A stretch of 64,000 nt of DNA from positions 992,001 through 1,056,000 of the forward strand of contig JAOTON010001028.1 in assembly GCA_034440635.1 (NCBI GenBank). Reading direction: 5' to 3'. Numbering within the stretch: the first letter of the stretch is position 1; every line of letters begins with the position of its first letter. Made by a program: the position numbers and the translations under genes. The stretch comes from Lepas anatifera (lineage: Eukaryota; Arthropoda; Thecostraca; Lepadidae). The notes under the pieces are model-generated. The model was not told the DNA's origin. It ran no database searches and saw nothing but the letters and a program-made list of their open reading frames with translations. Below are positions 45,570 to 58,501 of this stretch, one piece after another.

Positions 45570-48074
45570 GTTTCATCTGTAATTGCATCATAAGAAAAAG
45601 GCTATATTTTTGCAGGGTTTCCGATTTTCCCCATCAGAAATAATGGTAAAAAATTGTTGAATGGTAGTATTTGCACTTTATCTGATATATCATGGTATAT
45701 TATTTCTCCCATGATAATATATATGTTTATTCTGGCAGGCTTACAGAACTAAGAAAACAAAAAAATATCCATTCTATCCCAGGACCAGTAATTTTATTTT
45801 TTACTTCCATAACATAATCTTGGGTTACTTGTGTCAAGGTACAGGTCAGTACTGGATCAATTTTTTGAAAGTAGATTCAAGGACCGGTTGATGTTCTGGG
45901 CAACTGTTCCTCTAGTGAAGGATTAATTGTACTGAAAAATTTATTGAATTCATATGCAATAATTTCGGTTCATCCTAAGTATTTCCTTTATCCTAAAAAA
46001 AATTGAAAACACTCCTTTTTAATCTTTCTGAGCATCATTTCATTCAGAATCGGCCACTGCCTTCTTGAATTGTGTTGACATTCCTCAAGCTTATTCATCC
46101 TACAATAATTTGAGCTCTTCTAATATCTTTGTTAAGGCTATTCCTATATTGCTTGTACTCATCTTATATAACTATTATATTCTTGCCTTGATATGACTTT
46201 TGAGTAAGCTATGTTTCTTATTCATACCCATAACTATTGTCATTGTTACCCAAGAATGCACCTAAGACATTTCTTCTTTATGAATAAGTGTTCTAATTGT
46301 TTGTATAATCATGTCAGGTGTTTACGTCACTTAAATGAGGCATATTATCAAGCTTGCACTTAACTTTATCACCAAATTAATTTAGGGAATCTCAAGTCAA
46401 ATGAAGACGTTTAGGACTCTTCATTGATCACATTATATTTTAAGCTTGGCAGAGAGAAAATATCCACAGGTGGTCTGTGCTGTAATGAATTCCCATACTC
46501 TTTCAGCACATCTTGTCCACACATATGGAATAGAATCAATGCAGTCAAAATTCCCAATCTATTACATATCCCCAAGTCAAAGAAATTTTTAAACATGCAA
46601 TTGATAAAACTGTTCCTCAATTACTTGTAGGGGACCAAAGATATTTTTCACCAACAGAAGCTTTATACATATAAATTGTAAGTAGCAAGTGAGAAGGCAC
46701 ATCAACATTTCTCAGATTAGGTCAGCAGCTTATAGAAACTGTGTCACATGGGTAAAATGGGTGGATTTCCATATTTTAATGTCATCTTTCATCTTGCCTT
46801 AGGATTTTATCTTAGGTTTCATCTTACCTTAGGCTATGCTTTGCTTTATTTGCTCCTCTTTCTTCACCATGGATTTAGCTAAGCACCTATCTACTTTTGG
46901 TTATCAACTTAAATAAGGGGATTCAGGGGCTTAAATTAAGGAGCTCTATGCAAGGCAGACCAGCATGAGGATTAATGGGATTGGGACTTTAAGTTTAAGG
47001 CTTTCTTCAGAATCCAAGAAGTTAAAGGCAGTTATAAGCCCTTATCTTTAATTTTTGGTCCTTTTAGGTGTGGTAGATGGCCTTTAAATTGGGTTTGGAC
47101 TCATTTAGCATTTTATTGACCTTAAAAAAGCCCAAGTAAAGCAAATGAAGGGATCACCTTCACACAGCTGAATTTTGGGATTTTGCAGGAAAGAGATCAT
47201 TCCACTTCATAGCATTGCAGCTACATTAGAGGAATATTTCAGTTCAGCATAGATCATTCAACTTTTGTGCAAAGCATTAACAGTAAGAATTTTGCTTCCC
47301 ATGAATTTATAACAAAGTAGAAGCAAAGTGAGGGTTTGCTAATTCTTTTCTTTCTTTGAAACATATATCACACAGCTTAGGAAAATAATTCCTGTGAACT
47401 TACATTGCATTATGGGTATCTTATCATTACATCACCTCAAACTGCCATGTTCACCAGACTGAACAGAAACTTAGTTATTACATACAAACATTCAAGAATC
47501 ACCGTCCTAGCCCACAGATCCTTGCCTTAATTTTATCCTTAAAATTACTTCGAGGAAAATCCACTTCATTGCCTTATCCAAGAAAAATCAAAAAGATCCA
47601 GAGCACAAAGTTGGCACAAAAACGGCGCAAGACACATTCCCAGCTATAACTTGCACACACTTCCCACCTAGAAGAGCCTGCACCCACCTTGACGTGCCTG
47701 AAGTTTTTAGCAATCCATGGTGAATGGGTGAGAGGCCGAGATTGAATTTTACACCCAATTTCACTTTAAACGGGTCGCAAGGCGACCCGCCACTCGCAAC
47801 GACGAGAAGCTTCGAGGAGTGATAAACGCAATCAAGGTGCATAATTGTTTAGAGCATAGCTGCCAGATGCTTTTCGCTGACTCCGTCAGATTTTGAAGAG
47901 GTAATTTAGAGGTTTCATAAGTTGTGGGTCCCTAAATCCTCCAAAATCCTGGATCCAGCAACCTTTTCATTTATTGAGCGTGAAATATTTTCAAGATGAA
48001 CACTTATGAGGTTTCAATATTATTGAGGGCGCTGAGACCAGACCTGGGGCCCCCCGAAACCAGCTTTGATGGTG
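45570..48074. other. AT-rich non-coding region
   Basis: Long AT-rich stretch with no exon, RNA gene or transposon recognised. A GC hairpin (CGGGTCGCAAGGCGACCCG) occurs near 47770. Confidence 0.45.
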
Positions 48075-48630
48075 TGAGCATCAAAGGCGGGTTCAGGATT
48101 GCCGATTGGAGGGGCACCTTGGGGGCGCCATCCGGACCAGGGGGCGGGACTTTTGACCGGGAAACCCATCAGTTGGGCGCAAAATCGTATCGGTGGGCGC
48201 CGATTTTCACATCCTAGGGGGACGGGAAGCGGCATTTCAGGGGGGCGCCATCGCATAGGCGGATCCAGGATTGCCGATCGGGAGGAGCACCTTCCCGGGG
48301 GCGCCATCCGGACCAGGGGGGGCGCCGCTTAAGACCGGCAAAACCTATCAGGTGGGCGCTAAATCCTATCGGTGGGCGCCGACTTTCGCATCCTGGGGGG
48401 TGGGAAGCGACATTTCACGGGGGCCGCCATCGACCTTTCAGGGGGGCGCCGAGGGTCGATCGGGGGGCACGTGCCCCCCCTTTGCCCCTGGATCCGCCTA
48501 TGCGCCATCGACCTTTCAAGGGGGTGCCGTGACCATTTCAGGGGGTGCCGAGGGTCGATCGGGGGGGGGGGACAACTTGCCCTCTTTGCCCCCTGGATCC
48601 ACCTGCGTCCGCCAGTGTTCAGCACCTTAT
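48075..48630. mobile_element. GGATCC-family hAT MITE host copy, interrupted
   Basis: AGGCGGGTTCAGGATTGCCG at the left and GGATCCACCTGCGTCCGCC near the right are diverged ends of the same MITE family. The interior GCGCCATCG motifs continue on either side of the inserted copy at 48254-48502. Flanking duplications were not identified, so the outer limits are approximate. Confidence 0.5.
48254..48502. mobile_element. hAT MITE inserted in a relative, perfect 8-bp duplication
   Basis: The 249-bp element starts CATAGGCGGATCCAGG and ends GGATCCGCCTATG. Perfect CGCCATCG repeats at 48246-48253 and 48503-48510 flank it. It is the closest relative of the 27099-27342 element and sits inside another family member. 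Confidence 0.88.
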
Positions 48631-49296
48631 ACAGTACAACAGGGGCGTAGGAACGGTTTGAAAAGTGGGGGGCCAACCTTAGAGGGGGCCCACCTCAAGG
48701 GGGGGCCCCAGTCCATGGGGGCCCATAATTATAAAAAAAATTTGTTAGCTCGTTTGATGTCAATAAGGCACGCTTGCACACTATGATGCCAACGTATGGA
48801 AAATTGAGGAATTAAATTTTGCCCTATGATTTTGATTTGTGTCTATTATGATCTAATAAATAATAGTAAAACGCAAACGTTTTTTGGTTTTTTTACCTAG
48901 ACCCTGTTTAAATACGAAATACATTTTTAAGCTCTTTTGGAGGATTTCAATCATTTTTTACCACGAGTGCGTTTCTTATATTTACAGATGTTTAGGCCCT
49001 TTTATCACATTTACAAGATTAAAAACTGTTTAGAAAACTACAGACAATGCTTTGATACCAAACAGCCTCACTTCGCTATGCCTAATCAACATTTTGCTTA
49101 TTTAATGACAAAAATGGGAACATTTATTTAAGCTGTTACGGATCCCTTCTTTCCATCATTGGAGATTGATTTAGGTAAGGGCTGATCACAAAAAATACGT
49201 CTAGCTATATTTCGATGCCTAAAATTCAGAGCTCCAGCATGACTGCAAGTGCAATGTAGGTACTTGATGGCCAGCTTTGTGATGCTGTGGAGGTGT

Positions 49297-49550
49297 GGGC
49301 GTGGTGATATAGTGGTCAGCAACCTTGCTTTCCACGCGACCAACCCGGGTTTAAGGCACGGCAGATTCCTTGTGCAAGGAGCAATTTGACTCCCAAGAAA
49401 CCCATCCCAACAGGGAAAGAGTTAGCGACGCCATATAACCCTGGCATCAAAGGACGTCACGCCTTTCATTGGCTCAGGGACGACTGTTGCTCGGCATTTG
49501 ATGCGGGGTCCGTATCCGATTCATGCTTTGTGTTGGGATTGATATGGGAT
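49297..49550 (+). mobile_element. tRNA-derived SINE of a second family
   Basis: GGGCGTGGTGATATAGTGGT provides an A-box, and GGGTTTAAGGC (49347-49357) a degenerate B-box 50 bases later, as in a tRNA head. A non-tRNA body follows (AAGAAACCCATCCCAACAGG and beyond). The 3' limit is uncertain. It is not an intact tRNA gene because acceptor-stem pairing is not evident. Confidence 0.5.
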
Positions 49551-50327
49551 GGAGTTTGATTGGGACCAGTTCTCGGGACTCATTTGGAAACACTCGGGTA
49601 GTAGGTGCCCTGGTTTTTTCACGAAGCGCTCCTCCTCCAGGGGCTTGCAGGCAGCGTACTTGCTGATATTTGCATATACGTTGCGGGGGCCCACCTCAAA
49701 AGGGGGGCAGTATCCCCCTGATCCCCGGTTCCTATGCCTATGCCGCCCAGGGGCCGCCAAATTATCTCGGAGGGCCCCAAGGTCCAGACCATGGCTCAGG
49801 AACCTAGATCAGTCAGCTCAAGGGCCCAGACCAGTGCATTAGCCTCGGGACCAGCTTATCAAGTGACCCTACATAAGCACAGGACCCCTAGAAGCTCATC
49901 ACAGTGGAGCCCCAGATGCGCACAGGGTGCCAGATTAGCTTAGGGGCCCGGTTAAGCTCGGGGGTCCCCAGGTCGACTTATGTAGGGTCTCAAAACAGCT
50001 CAAGGGGCTTGTTCAAGCTCACGGATCCCAGCTTAGCTCAATGACGCTAGAACACTTCAGGGGCCCCAGACCAGCTCAGGGCTCTTGTTCAGCACAGACC
50101 AACTCAGCTCAGGGGCCCGGATCGGCTGATATAGGGCCCCCTCTCATACCAGCTCAGGGGGCTCCATTCAAGCTCACGGCTCCCAGCTTAGCCCAGGGAC
50201 CTTAGAAGAGTTCAGGTCCCCCATGCCAGATCAGGGGCCCCAGTTAAGCACAGGGGTACCCAGATTAGCTCAGGGCCCCAGCTAGGCTTAGGGTGTCCCA
50301 GGGTGTCTGATATGGAGTCTCAGAACA

Positions 50328-53173
50328 CAGTGGCGTAGCCAGGATTCGGCCAAGGAGGGTCCGACTACCGTCGGGGGCCCAGACCGGGGGTCCCCTCAGC
50401 AACCGGGGCCCATCTCTTATATCTTTTACATAGTATTTTAACATTCACACGAAGGAAATTTTGTTGTGCCTTTTTAAGCATTTATTCTTATTTTGTTTAT
50501 AGCTTGATTTTTTCGATCCGACCAAATGTTGGTAAACTAAGGTCACCAAATATTAAGGATGGCCCATACCTTATATGGTAGCGTGGCTATAATAACAGCT
50601 TTGTGCCATATTTCGGGAAGTTCAATGTTGATGCGCGCATGATGTTACACCCGAGTCTACCTCAATTCACTCTGGTAATCAGACATGAAGTTATTGAAGG
50701 TCAGTCGTTTTGAGTACGTAGAAATTATCTTCTACGGGAAATGATTAGCAGTTATTTCCCGGTGTCGAATCCATGAACTCTTTTATCAGGAAATTTCAAA
50801 AGAAACGGAAAAAACGAAAAATACAAAGGACATGTAGTGAGTCCCGAACGTTACATAACCTCTATTCCGTCGATAGATCCTGTTGAGATCCAGTTACTTT
50901 CTTACCCTTGCTTTCTTGTAAACGAGCAAATTACCAAGACAAAAGGCGCCTGATATATCTATCGCCTTGGATCTCTCTGTCATTGTCATTTTCAACCTTT
51001 CATACCTATTTTTCCTCTGAGGATTATGCTCATCGATTTCTGTCATTACCCTTGTTTGTCTGGTTTCCTACGAAAATATTTGAAGGTTGTTTATTTCAGA
51101 ATATTTAGGAATGTAGTTATTGGTTTTAAGCTAATAGATTAAAAATTGACTGAAGTGCCAAATTCCCCGTTCGATTTGCTCTTATGGTGAAATTAGTTTC
51201 ATTTTTGCCTTTCCTTCGACAATGGTGCCTGATGGACATGTTTCAATAGATACATTTTTTCCGAGGCATATGATTTTGAAAATTTTTATTCGAGCTCTGG
51301 GGCCACCTAAGACCAACACTTGGCGGCACTCACAAAGCTAATTTTCGGACGCTCTCCTGATTAGATCTCAGGAGGTCTCTGAGACCGAGTCACGGCGCCT
51401 CTTGATCAAAACTAGGGGCCCCTGAGAATCTCTCGGGGCTTCTGAGATTAGTTATTCGGCAGCACCTCTGAGACTAATTATTGGGCCCCCCAAGATTTAC
51501 TCTGGAGGGGGCTGAGACTGACTATCATGGCCATCCAGATTAGCTCTTGGGGTACCCTGAGGCTGTCTTTGGGGTGGGGGGAGGGGGACTGGGAATGACT
51601 TCCAACAGCCCTCTGAGACTTACTCTAGGGCCACCCTGAGACAAACACCCCGGGAGGGGGTGGAATCACCTCTGAGACTGAGTCTTTGGCGTTCCTGAGA
51701 CTGAATCTCGAAGGCCCCCTGAAATAGATTTTTGTGAGGCCCTCAGAACCTCTCTCTGGGGCCCCTGAGACTAGCTCGCCCCCCCACCTCCCCTGAGACA
51801 GACTCCCGGGGCCCCTGATACCGACTTTTGGGGCCCCTGAGACCAACCCTCTGGGGGCCCCCGAAATCTGCTTTCGGGGGGCCTTGAGACTGACTCTCAG
51901 GGCGGGGGCCTTGAGGCCGACTCGGGATGCCCTGAGAACAAATCTTCAGGGGCCTCTGAGACTGACTCTGGGGCCCCGTGATCAGAGAATTCTTTGCAGT
52001 GGTTCAGATTGGCCCAAGGGGGTCTGCGGACGCCTAGGGCCCCCCTTGGCTACACCACTGCATCCACAATTTCGGGGCCCTCCGAAATCACCATTTGGAG
52101 GCCCCTAAAATAATTTCTCCCCCAGACCAATACTCCGGAGCCCCTTGATACTAATGCCCGGGGGCTTCTAAGACCAAGCTCGGGGTCCCACTTAGATCAG
52201 GCTCAGGAGCACCCTTAGACCCATGCTCGCGCTTTTCTCGGAAGTAACTTGACACCGATGTTCCGGGGCCCTCAAGATCAATATTTCGAGCCCCACCGAG
52301 ACTAATGCTCGGTACTCTGGAGTCCCTCAATGCCGATACTCGGGGGTCCTGAACCCAGGCTTGGGGCCCCTGAGACCAAACTCTGCGTCCATGAGATCAA
52401 TGTTCGTGCCTCACTCATGAGTCCCTCGATATCAATAGTCGGGTGCACCCCGAGGGGGGCCCTGAACCCCTGAGACCAAGCTCGGGGGCCCCTGAGACCA
52501 AGCTCGGGGGCCCCTGAGACCAAACTCAGGGGCCCCCGAGATCCATGTTCGGTATTCCAGAGCCCTCGATACCGATGATCGGGGGGTCCCCTGAGACCAA
52601 GCCCGGGAGCCCCCTGAGACCAAGATCAGGGGCCCCCGAGACCAATGCTGGTGTTTTCCAGTGCATACGGTCAGCCTTATGCATCAGATAACCTCGGATG
52701 CCCCCCTGAGACCAAGCTCGAGGGCCCCCTGACACTAAGCTCGGGGAGAGGGGGCCTGAGACCAATCTTGGGGGCACCCCTGAGACCAAGCTCGGGGGTC
52801 CCCTGAGACTAAGCTCGGGGGCCCTGAGACCAAGCTCGGGGCCCCTGAGACCAAAATCGAAAGGCCCGTGAGACCAAGATCAGAAAGGCCCGTGAGACCG
52901 AGCTCAGAGGAGGGGCCTTGAGACCAAGCTCGGGGGCCCTGAGGCCAAGCTCGGGACCCCCTGAGACTGAACCTAAGGGTCCCCAAATATCAATATTCGG
53001 TATTCTGGAGCCCTCGATACCGATTATCGGGGGGCCTCCTGAGACCAAGCTCGGGAGGGCCCCCGAGACCAAGCTCAGGGGGCCCCGAGATCAATGGTCG
53101 TGTTTTTAGTGCATAAGGTCAGCCCAAGGGGGTCCGCGGACCCCAGGGACCCCCTCCCCTGGCTACGCCACTG
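50328..53173. mobile_element. 2.8-kb hAT-type element nested in the 5.3-kb element
   Basis: Ends CAGTGGCGTAGCCAGG and its complement CCTGGCTACGCCACTG are flanked by perfect TCAGAACA repeats at 50320-50327 and 53174-53181. The right half (51300-53100) is a degenerate tandem array of GGGGCCCCTGAGACCAAGCTC-like units. A further terminus (TTGGCTACACCACTG, ~52063) indicates another, older nested copy. No transposase is present. Confidence 0.87.
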
Positions 53174-53920
53174 TCAGAACATCTCAAGGGGCCCATTCAA
53201 GCTCAGTGGTCAGTGGCTGTAAAGCCTTATAGGGGGTCCCAGACCATCTTAGGGGCTCTCAGTTCAACACAGCGGCCAATATTAGCTCTGATGACCAGAT
53301 AAGCTTAAGGGCCCGGATCATCTAGGGGCCCCTGGTCGGCATATATGGGGTTTCAGAACAGTTCAGGGTTTCAATTAAAGCTTACAACCCAATTTCAAGG
53401 CAGAGGCCCTATTACTGTGCAGGGGCCTCAGATAAGTTTAGGGTCTTCTGTGCATCACAGGGGATCCAGATTAGCACAAGGGCCAATATTAACTTTACGG
53501 TCCCAGCTCAGCTCAGGGGCCCCCCAGGTCGGTGGATATAGGGCCTGGCCAACTCACAGGGCCCTGTTCAAGGTCACGGCTCCTAGCTCAGTTTAGGCAT
53601 CCTAGAACAGTTCATGCTGCCCAAACCACCTCAGGGGCGCTCAGTTCAGCTCAAGGGGCCCAGATTAGCTCGTATGGCATCAGAGACCAGTTAAGGGGCC
53701 CCCAGAAGCTCAGGGGACCTCAAAATCGACTCATAGGACCTCAGCTTAGTTTAGGGGTACAGGTAAGTTTAACGGAGTTCCGGGGCAAGCTATAGTTAGA
53801 GTTTCTTGCTTGATATTACAGTTCTTGATATTCTTATCTCCGTTGCGGGGGCCCATCACTGAAAAGTGGGGGGGCCAGTGGCCCCCTGGCCCCCCCGGTT
53901 CCTACGCCTATGCAGTACAA

Positions 53921-56900
53921 GGTATCTTGATACAGTACGGGGTAGGTACTACAGTAGGAGTCCCGGAACCGAGCTCCTGACCTTGAGGAGTGGAAAACGT
54001 TAGAATAGTAATGTGTTTTCACAAGCTACGCTGGCTTTTTTGAAGAAAGGGTGAATTCACCCATACATTTTGATGTTTATTTCTGTTTCTTTAAAAATGT
54101 TCCATTGGGGGCTACAGAACAGTTTTTACGAATGCAGAATTTCTTACGAAACGTGCGCTGATTGGCTATGCGGATGAGCACTACTTTTCAGACCAAAACA
54201 AACAGACGTCTGGATCTGCTTTCAGTTTCATTGTTCGTAGTTGGGCGTTCGCAGTATATCCGCAGTTGTGGCCCTTGTTGCGCGTATTTGAGAACATTTT
54301 GTGAGATTTGCTGCGTAAAGTGAGGCTTCCGCCTTTTTCACCAAAATTTAGGGAAAGGCAGTGTTCCAAAATCTCAAGCTCTGATGTTGTTGGATGCGTC
54401 TTTGAGGGACCCAGCGTCCAGGTATTCATACCACCAAGACTTTCAAAAAGTGGGCGGTAATCACAAAAGGCCCAGGCTCCGAATACCTGGCCATTTGCTG
54501 GGAAGAGAACATTGTGAATCTATTTTGTGTGTCCTTGGAGACTCTTTAAAAGTCTTCGACCTCTCCCTGTGATTTTTTTGTTTTCATAAAGATATTAATT
54601 GTTTGAGCATGGGCTTACTATTTTAATTTTGGCTGCCTATCTATGTCAACTCTCTACTGAGAGCACTGCAACAACCCTCATGTTTTGTTAGCTAGATGTA
54701 TTGTGTTATCCTACATCTTCATCATGAAGTTGAACACTGAGATTCTAAAGTGAAGGTAAGTGCTGATTTCATTATTTCTTGTATCACAAGTATACAGTGT
54801 GCAGAATGTGGGCGGTTTGAATGAAATCTTTTTGAAGTTTGGGGAAGCTTTTGCTCATCTTTGGGGAGGGGAAGGAAACTGAGGCAGAGACTGAGACTTG
54901 GAGGAGCTCTCTCTAACTGGGGCAGATGAAGAGGTGCAGAGATGAAAGCAAATAAATAGTGTTTAGCTTCCTTTTTAGTGGCCTTTCTTCTGTTAAAAAT
55001 GATATTTTCTGCACTTTTGTAAAGAAAACTATGTGCTAGCATCCACTAAATTGTTGCCCCAATTGGGGCAGAAGTTAGTGGTCAAGAAACATGCCTCATT
55101 TGCAGACTGGATGACTATTTATGATATAGATCAACATGTGATTCTCTCTGGAAACATGTGTGAAGCCACCTATCAAATTGCCAAACATTTCCCTTTGTTG
55201 CATTTTTCTTTCATTGGAAACCAAATTTTATGGAATTGTTATGATCAGATGCTACATAAGGCTCACCTGTTTTTTTCAGTGATAGATGAGTCCCCATCTC
55301 AATTCTGGCACCACAGAACCATACATCCTAGGTCCAGATTAAGTGGTCCCAGTTAAGGCCTTACACTGGAATAAATCTGTAGAGCACTTTCTACTTAAAT
55401 GCTTCAAAGAAATGATTTACTTTCCCCTGCCAAGGCAGGCATATTTCCCATTTAGACACTAGACCAAATATGTTAAACAGCTTTTCTGCAAGGTTTTGCT
55501 AAAGAAGTGATGCTTTTGAATTATAATGTCTCTTTTTATGCCATATGTGATGATGCAATATATATTTTTGATGGTTTTCACTGGCACAAAAATAATAATC
55601 CTATCATGCAAATCCAACACGGTTTCTGGACATACACAAACAGGTCATTTAACTGCATCACTCCTTTGCAGCCATTCATGGAGTTGTTTAAGATTAACAT
55701 GACATGTATAATAAATGGTTTGGAATATTAAATGGTAAATTGATTGCCTTGTATGGAGCACCTTTGACATCAACATTACCATTGCACATTCTTTAAGACT
55801 TAATTCTCCCAGCCACAACAATTTTGTGTGTATGAGTTGATATGGGGCACAATGAAGGCAATAAGATTCAATTTTTGCAGAATGCACTAAAAAGTACCCA
55901 GGGTTCTGAACTATATACTTGTCCTTATGATGGTGAATGCTCAATTTTTATATTAGACTTTGTTCAAGTTCTTCAATAAAAAATCATATACCTGAACCAC
56001 ATTTTTTCTGGCTGAAATTCAGTATTTTTTATAATGCTCTTTTTTAGAAATTTTAGGAGTAAACCTTTCATGTTTTTACCTTTCTAAATTATATACTACA
56101 AATGAGATATCTTGGCTGTGACCACTTAATTACATGATTTGATTTTCACTTGACATATTTTTTCACATAATTGTTTTGTTATCATGTATTTTTGTTTTAT
56201 ATTTTATGGTAAAATCACCTAAATCCAAATTTGTTTACATAAAACTACATATTTTAACCTTTTTATTTAACATAGATGTCATTTTTTAAAATAGCCAGCT
56301 TTTCAGTTCAAATGAAATCTTCATGATCAAAGTTTAATTTTTGGATAGCTGGGTGTAGAATTAAGAAGTGGATGTCTGGTTTGGTATGAGTGACTTGTAT
56401 GAGTGGCACATGGCAAATTTAGGTACTGTTAGGAAAATTAGATGGCTGTGCTTATTATCAGTTGCAATTCCTGGTAAATTGTGCTTTCATGAAGATGGGA
56501 AATTCTACCAGCATCTCATTCTGCCATCAAACACACGATCTGCCACCTGTGACAGAGCTTTGGAGCTCCTCAGTACAAGCTACTTGTGAGCGATGCATCC
56601 GGCCTACATGCTGAAAGTTAGAGGAGATCCAAACTGAGTCATCTCAACATACTGCATGTCACCTCCTGGCTGACGTGCTGCTCGGGTGAGGGGAAGCGAG
56701 GGAAATGTTTCGGAAGTTCACTTGGATATATCACTGGATATTTCAGGAGGGAAGATATTTGTGAAAGTCCGAGCACGCATATAAATCTGGGCTGAAACCT
56801 TCCCCGATTTGACCATTCTGCCACAGTCTGTCCTCTCACGACGGGAGCATGGGTGGAAGCTCCTATGCTTTATGGCAGGAACCCGGAGCATTTGAAACAT

Positions 56901-58348
56901 GCTCTCAGTCTTTGGGACTCGACTGAAGCAGACTGGAGACTAAGGCTCAGACCTCTCTCGCGGACAACATGCTGGCGACTTCGCCAGAGGGAGCGTAGCG
57001 CCGCAGCCACCGTCGATAAAGCCCGGCGTCATCGCTGACTTCACGGCTGATCCCGGGACGAGTGTGCATGTGTAGCGCTCGTTCTCTGCGTACTGCGACA
57101 CACTCACTGACGAGCGGCACAACTTCACCCCCGCGAAATTGTCCTGAGACGTGATGGCAGGGCTCTTCCACAGACGAGATGAGCATAGTGAGCCTCAGCC
57201 AAATTGAAAATGGAAGAGCGCGGAAGGGGCGACATAGAAGTTGTATGGTTGGTAGACTGACGCGTGTCTGTTCTTGTGATTCGTTCTAATATATTATGCA
57301 TGTGTCAGTTGGCTTAGAAAAAACATTCTGAAGAATAACATATTTTCGCGTTTTATCACTATCGCTGGCCTGCTGTTTTAATGCAGTTGCCTATTGGCCA
57401 GTACTAAGCTGTATATTTCTACCTTGTATAGTATGGCTTGAACTCCAGGCTGGGCTCTGACTTAATCTTAACTGAGCTTGACCTTAACTGTGCTCTGACA
57501 TGGTTTGTACATGGAATTACCTGCAATCCTAATGGCTGTTTGTAGCATAGATATGTGAAATGAGTTGATTTGATATCATTATTTCAAAGATGACAGACTG
57601 TTCCGTCTTAATTGTAATTTTTCAGTTGAAGGAAAACTTTTCCATTTTTGGGCAACTTCTTGATTATGGGAGCAGGAAGCAGATTTATACATGGCGGATT
57701 TTATGTTTGGTCTAAGCTGACTTTCGAATGCAGTAAAATATACCCCATGCAAAAGACGATGGAGATACTCTATTCTCCTTTGCCCTTAATTATATTAGGT
57801 AAGAGTTTGATGCGTCATTTAATTAGGGTGAGCTGGCGTTCTAGAACAGGACACCTGGGAAGTCCATTGATATCCTGGTCCTTCTCCTAGGTACTATGGC
57901 ACTGTTTGTTCTATGTGTGGTCGATCATAGCAAGTGTGTCCATGATCTTTTTGGAGACTTCTTAGTGTTTTTAGATGACTTGCAGTGAATTAGTTACTCC
58001 ATTATGTCAGTTAAGAAAATGTTTCTGAAAGAGATTGCATGCTTTTAGTAGAGCTGAAAGTCAATTCATGGAACAATACCCTTTGGACATTGGACTTATT
58101 GGACATTAGACTTGCACATATGATTTGAGTACTGCTGATAATCAATCCCCATCGTTCTTATTATATCTGACTGGTCGTGAATCGTGTTGGGTATTTAGTG
58201 ATGTCTATGTCAGGAGTGTGTCAATAACTAGAAATAATCAAAACATTACATGAGTTGGATTGTTCTTTTCATTGCATGATCAACATTCAGGGGTGGAGGA
58301 TACTCTGTCGCCGTGTTTTCCATGATGTGACTGATTTACAATTTTCAG
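53921..58348. other. AT-rich region, no confident gene
   Basis: Open frames such as 55033-55356 and 56368-56589 have no recognisable domain. A more GC-rich patch at about 56900-57250 could be a promoter or 5' untranslated exon for the gene whose first coding exon follows at 58385, but nothing shows it directly. Confidence 0.4.
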
Positions 58349-58501
58349 ATTTATTGAAGAAGAAGAAGAAGAAAACATTCCATCATGGGTAGCAAAGGCT
58401 TGCAAGTGGGTATCCCAGAAAAAATGCTACAAACTCTGGAGGAGGATCTGGCTAAGGAACAAGACCAGTGGAAAGCACCATGCTATGAGGAAAATCCAGA
58501 G
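58349..58501 (+). CDS. first coding exon of an unrecognised protein (ATG at 58385)
   Basis: A pyrimidine-rich acceptor (TTACAATTTTCAG) opens an exon whose first 36 bases are a purine-rich leader. An ATG in good context (A at -3, G at +4) at 58385 begins 39 codons, MGSKGLQVGIPEKMLQTLEE then DLAKEQDQWKAPCYEENPE, ending at a perfect donor GAG|GTAAGT in phase 0. The peptide is charged, helical-looking and lacks a signal peptide, which fits a cytosolic protein. I do not recognise the family, and no following exon was identified in the remaining 5.5 kb. The presence of acceptor, start context, open frame and donor together makes it convincing. Confidence 0.6.

Larger units (their letters stand above)
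48640..53912. mobile_element. 5.3-kb non-autonomous hAT-type element
   Basis: The left end CAGGGGCGTAGGAACGG and the right end (complement of CATAGGCGTAGGAACCGG) form inverted repeats. Perfect CAGTACAA duplications lie at 48632-48639 and 53913-53920. The interior includes a SINE (49297-), a second right terminus of the same family (GGTTCCTATGCCTATG ending 49742), and long low-complexity stretches of CAGGGGCCCAGATTAGCTC-type repeats. A nested 2.8-kb element is also present. No transposase is encoded. Confidence 0.85.

Noticed and set aside
49297..49365. tRNA gene on the plus strand
   Set aside because: A- and B-box-like words are present, but no paired acceptor stem is evident and the sequence continues into a SINE-like body.
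55018..55356. 107-codon plus-strand frame in AT-rich DNA
   Set aside because: No domain recognised and no splice or start evidence. Frames of this length are expected occasionally by chance.
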